Shown: in pieces, positions 63,197 to 64,000 of the stretch
How the letters are laid out: each line of letters starts with the position of its first letter
How positions within the stretch are numbered: the first letter of the stretch is position 1
Origin: DATACQ01 sp036555515
GTDB taxonomy: Bacteria; Desulfobacterota; Binatia; UBA9968
Assembly (NCBI GenBank): GCA_036555515.1
Contig: DATBLC010000161.1
Span: 1 to 64,000, forward strand
Reading direction: 5' to 3'
DNA: 64,000 nucleotides
The notes under the pieces: generated by a model
Databases searched by the model: none
What the model was told of the DNA's origin: nothing
The model's input: only the letters and a program-made list of their open reading frames with translations
Translations under genes and position numbers: made by a program

Positions 63197-63964
63197 ATGC
63201 TTAAAGCGATCAGAAAAACCCGTATTTACGAGGAAGTGGTCAGCCAGGTCCACGATTTGATCAAAGCCGGTAAGTTCAAGGCAGGCGATCAGTTGCCGTC
63301 CGAGCGAGAGCTGGCCGAGACGTTTAAAGTCAGCAGAACCTCAGTGCGCGAAGCGCTGCGCGCGTTGGAGACTGAAGGTCTGGTGATCAGCCGCACGGGG
63401 ACGGGCACTTTCGTCGCCGACCTACCCATCGAGTCTTTGGTGGCGCCTCTCGCCAAACTCTTGATCGAAGAGAAGCATGCGTTAGCCGACGTCTTCGAGT
63501 TGCGCAAACTTATCGAGCCGCAGATCGCTTCTTTGGCCGCCGAGCGGGCAACGGTGAGAGACATTGAGCGGATGTATCGGCTGCTTGACAAGCAGCGCGA
63601 ACAGGTCGAACGCGGCGCCACCGGCGTGGAAGCCGACAGCGAACTTCACTTTGCGATCGGCCAGGCGACGCAAAACCAGGCGATCAAAAAGCTCGTATCC
63701 GGACTCTTGGACGTGCTTAGCAAGAGCCGCGAAGAATCCCTGCAAACCGACGCGCGCCGACAGGCGTCCATCGAGTCGCACCGGGCGATCGTCGCGGCGA
63801 TCGAATCCCACGATCAATCGAGAGCTCGAGAGGCCATGCACCATCACATCGAACAGGTGGAGCACAGCGTACTGCTGGCCAGGGGAAGAAAACCGCCGGC
63901 GCGGTCCGCTAAGAACTCCATCAACAAGTATCTCGGAGTGCTTGAAAGAAATTCTGGAACTTGA
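63197..63964 (+). CDS. GntR-family regulator, FadR/FCD subfamily
   Basis: A 255-residue regulator. The winged HTH is residues 8-72 (GDQLPSERELAETFKVSRTS) and the FCD ligand domain is about 85-235, with metal-binding Asp/His in EADSELHFAIG and ESHRAIVAAI, plus HHHIEQ. The FCD metal site usually binds a small carboxylic acid. The palindrome in its promoter suggests autorepression, and it may control the TTT operon upstream or the gene downstream. Confidence 0.93.
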   Translation: MLKAIRKTRIYEEVVSQVHDLIKAGKFKAGDQLPSERELAETFKVSRTSVREALRALETEGLVISRTGTGTFVADLPIESLVAPLAKLLIEEKHALADVFELRKLIEPQIASLAAERATVRDIERMYRLLDKQREQVERGATGVEADSELHFAIGQATQNQAIKKLVSGLLDVLSKSREESLQTDARRQASIESHRAIVAAIESHDQSRAREAMHHHIEQVEHSVLLARGRKPPARSAKNSINKYLGVLERNSGT

Positions 63965-63974
63965 CGGAGGGAAC

Positions 63975-64000
63975 ATGATCAAACGCGTAGAAGTCAACTA
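63975..64000 (+). CDS. Start of a gene cut by the window end
   Basis: ATG at 63975 preceded by CGGAGGGAAC, ten bases after the regulator stop. Only MIKRVEVN is visible. It probably shares the regulator's transcript and is a likely target of it. Function cannot be told. Confidence 0.5.

Noticed and set aside
1..64000. CRISPR array, tRNA, rRNA or phage genes
   Set aside because: I saw no regularly spaced direct repeats with unique spacers, no cloverleaf-like sequence with the usual T-loop, and no integrase or structural phage protein.

Overview
The window looks like chromosomal DNA of a moderately high-GC Gram-negative bacterium. Outer-membrane features are present: a complete Mla lipid-transport set, an OmpA-type lipoprotein, a GlrK/QseG/GlrR-like operon and many exported solute-binding proteins. 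The mix of TAXI-TRAP, TTT and NMT1-type binding proteins with CaiB transferases, an ADP-forming acyl-CoA synthetase and a B12-dependent ribonucleotide reductase fits a soil or groundwater heterotroph of the Desulfobacterota/Binatia, Rokubacteria or Tectomicrobia type. That placement is inference; no rRNA or tRNA gene is visible to test it.

Region by region. 1-11.5 kb: a TetR regulator flanked by operator-like palindromes, an M1 aminopeptidase, an MFS carrier, a ybbP-ybbA/tesA-type divergent set, an ABM-domain protein, a small exported protein and an FAS1/MaoC-type dehydratase. 12-21.3 kb: eight genes on the minus strand (alpha/beta-fold protein, NMT1-type binding protein, second alpha/beta-fold protein, complete family-1 ABC importer, two E1 dehydrogenase subunits) that read like one catabolic unit. 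21.7-29.2 kb: a PqqC/CADD-like protein, a MetE-catalytic-domain-like protein, a TAXI-TRAP transporter with two tandem receptors, and a Tim44-domain membrane protein. 29.7-41 kb: signalling, with a receiver-less sigma-54 activator plus lone receiver, an SDR, another NMT1 binding protein, an unusual ferredoxin/zinc-ribbon/coiled-coil protein, an OmpA lipoprotein and the glrK-qseG-glrR-like operon. 41-49 kb: exported aspartic protease, nrdJ with NrdR-box-like sites, a DciA-like protein, a TrmN6-like methylase, and mlaE-F-D-C. 49-54 kb: amidohydrolase, LhgO-like oxidase, gamma-carbonic-anhydrase-like protein, a formyltransferase and a small hypothetical protein. 54-64 kb: acyl-CoA synthetase, CaiB transferase and TPP lyase on the minus strand, divergent from a tctCBA transporter, then a FadR-type regulator with an operator in its own promoter and the start of the next gene.

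The functional theme is import of small organic acids or related compounds (six exported solute-binding proteins in 64 kb) followed by CoA- or TPP-dependent breakdown. Intergenic spaces carry at least three dispersed repeat families: a 147-bp element with terminal inverted repeats (2 copies), a 214-261-bp element with terminal inverted repeats (3 copies), and a repeat of at least 140 bp (2 copies), one copy of which supplies the last codons of a gene. Short phased TTGAAC arrays occur as well. I saw no CRISPR array, phage, transposase gene or classical defence system. The strongest oddities are the paired alpha/beta-hydrolase-fold proteins lacking the serine nucleophile, their mixed operon, and an orphan terminator-ended leader upstream of tctC.
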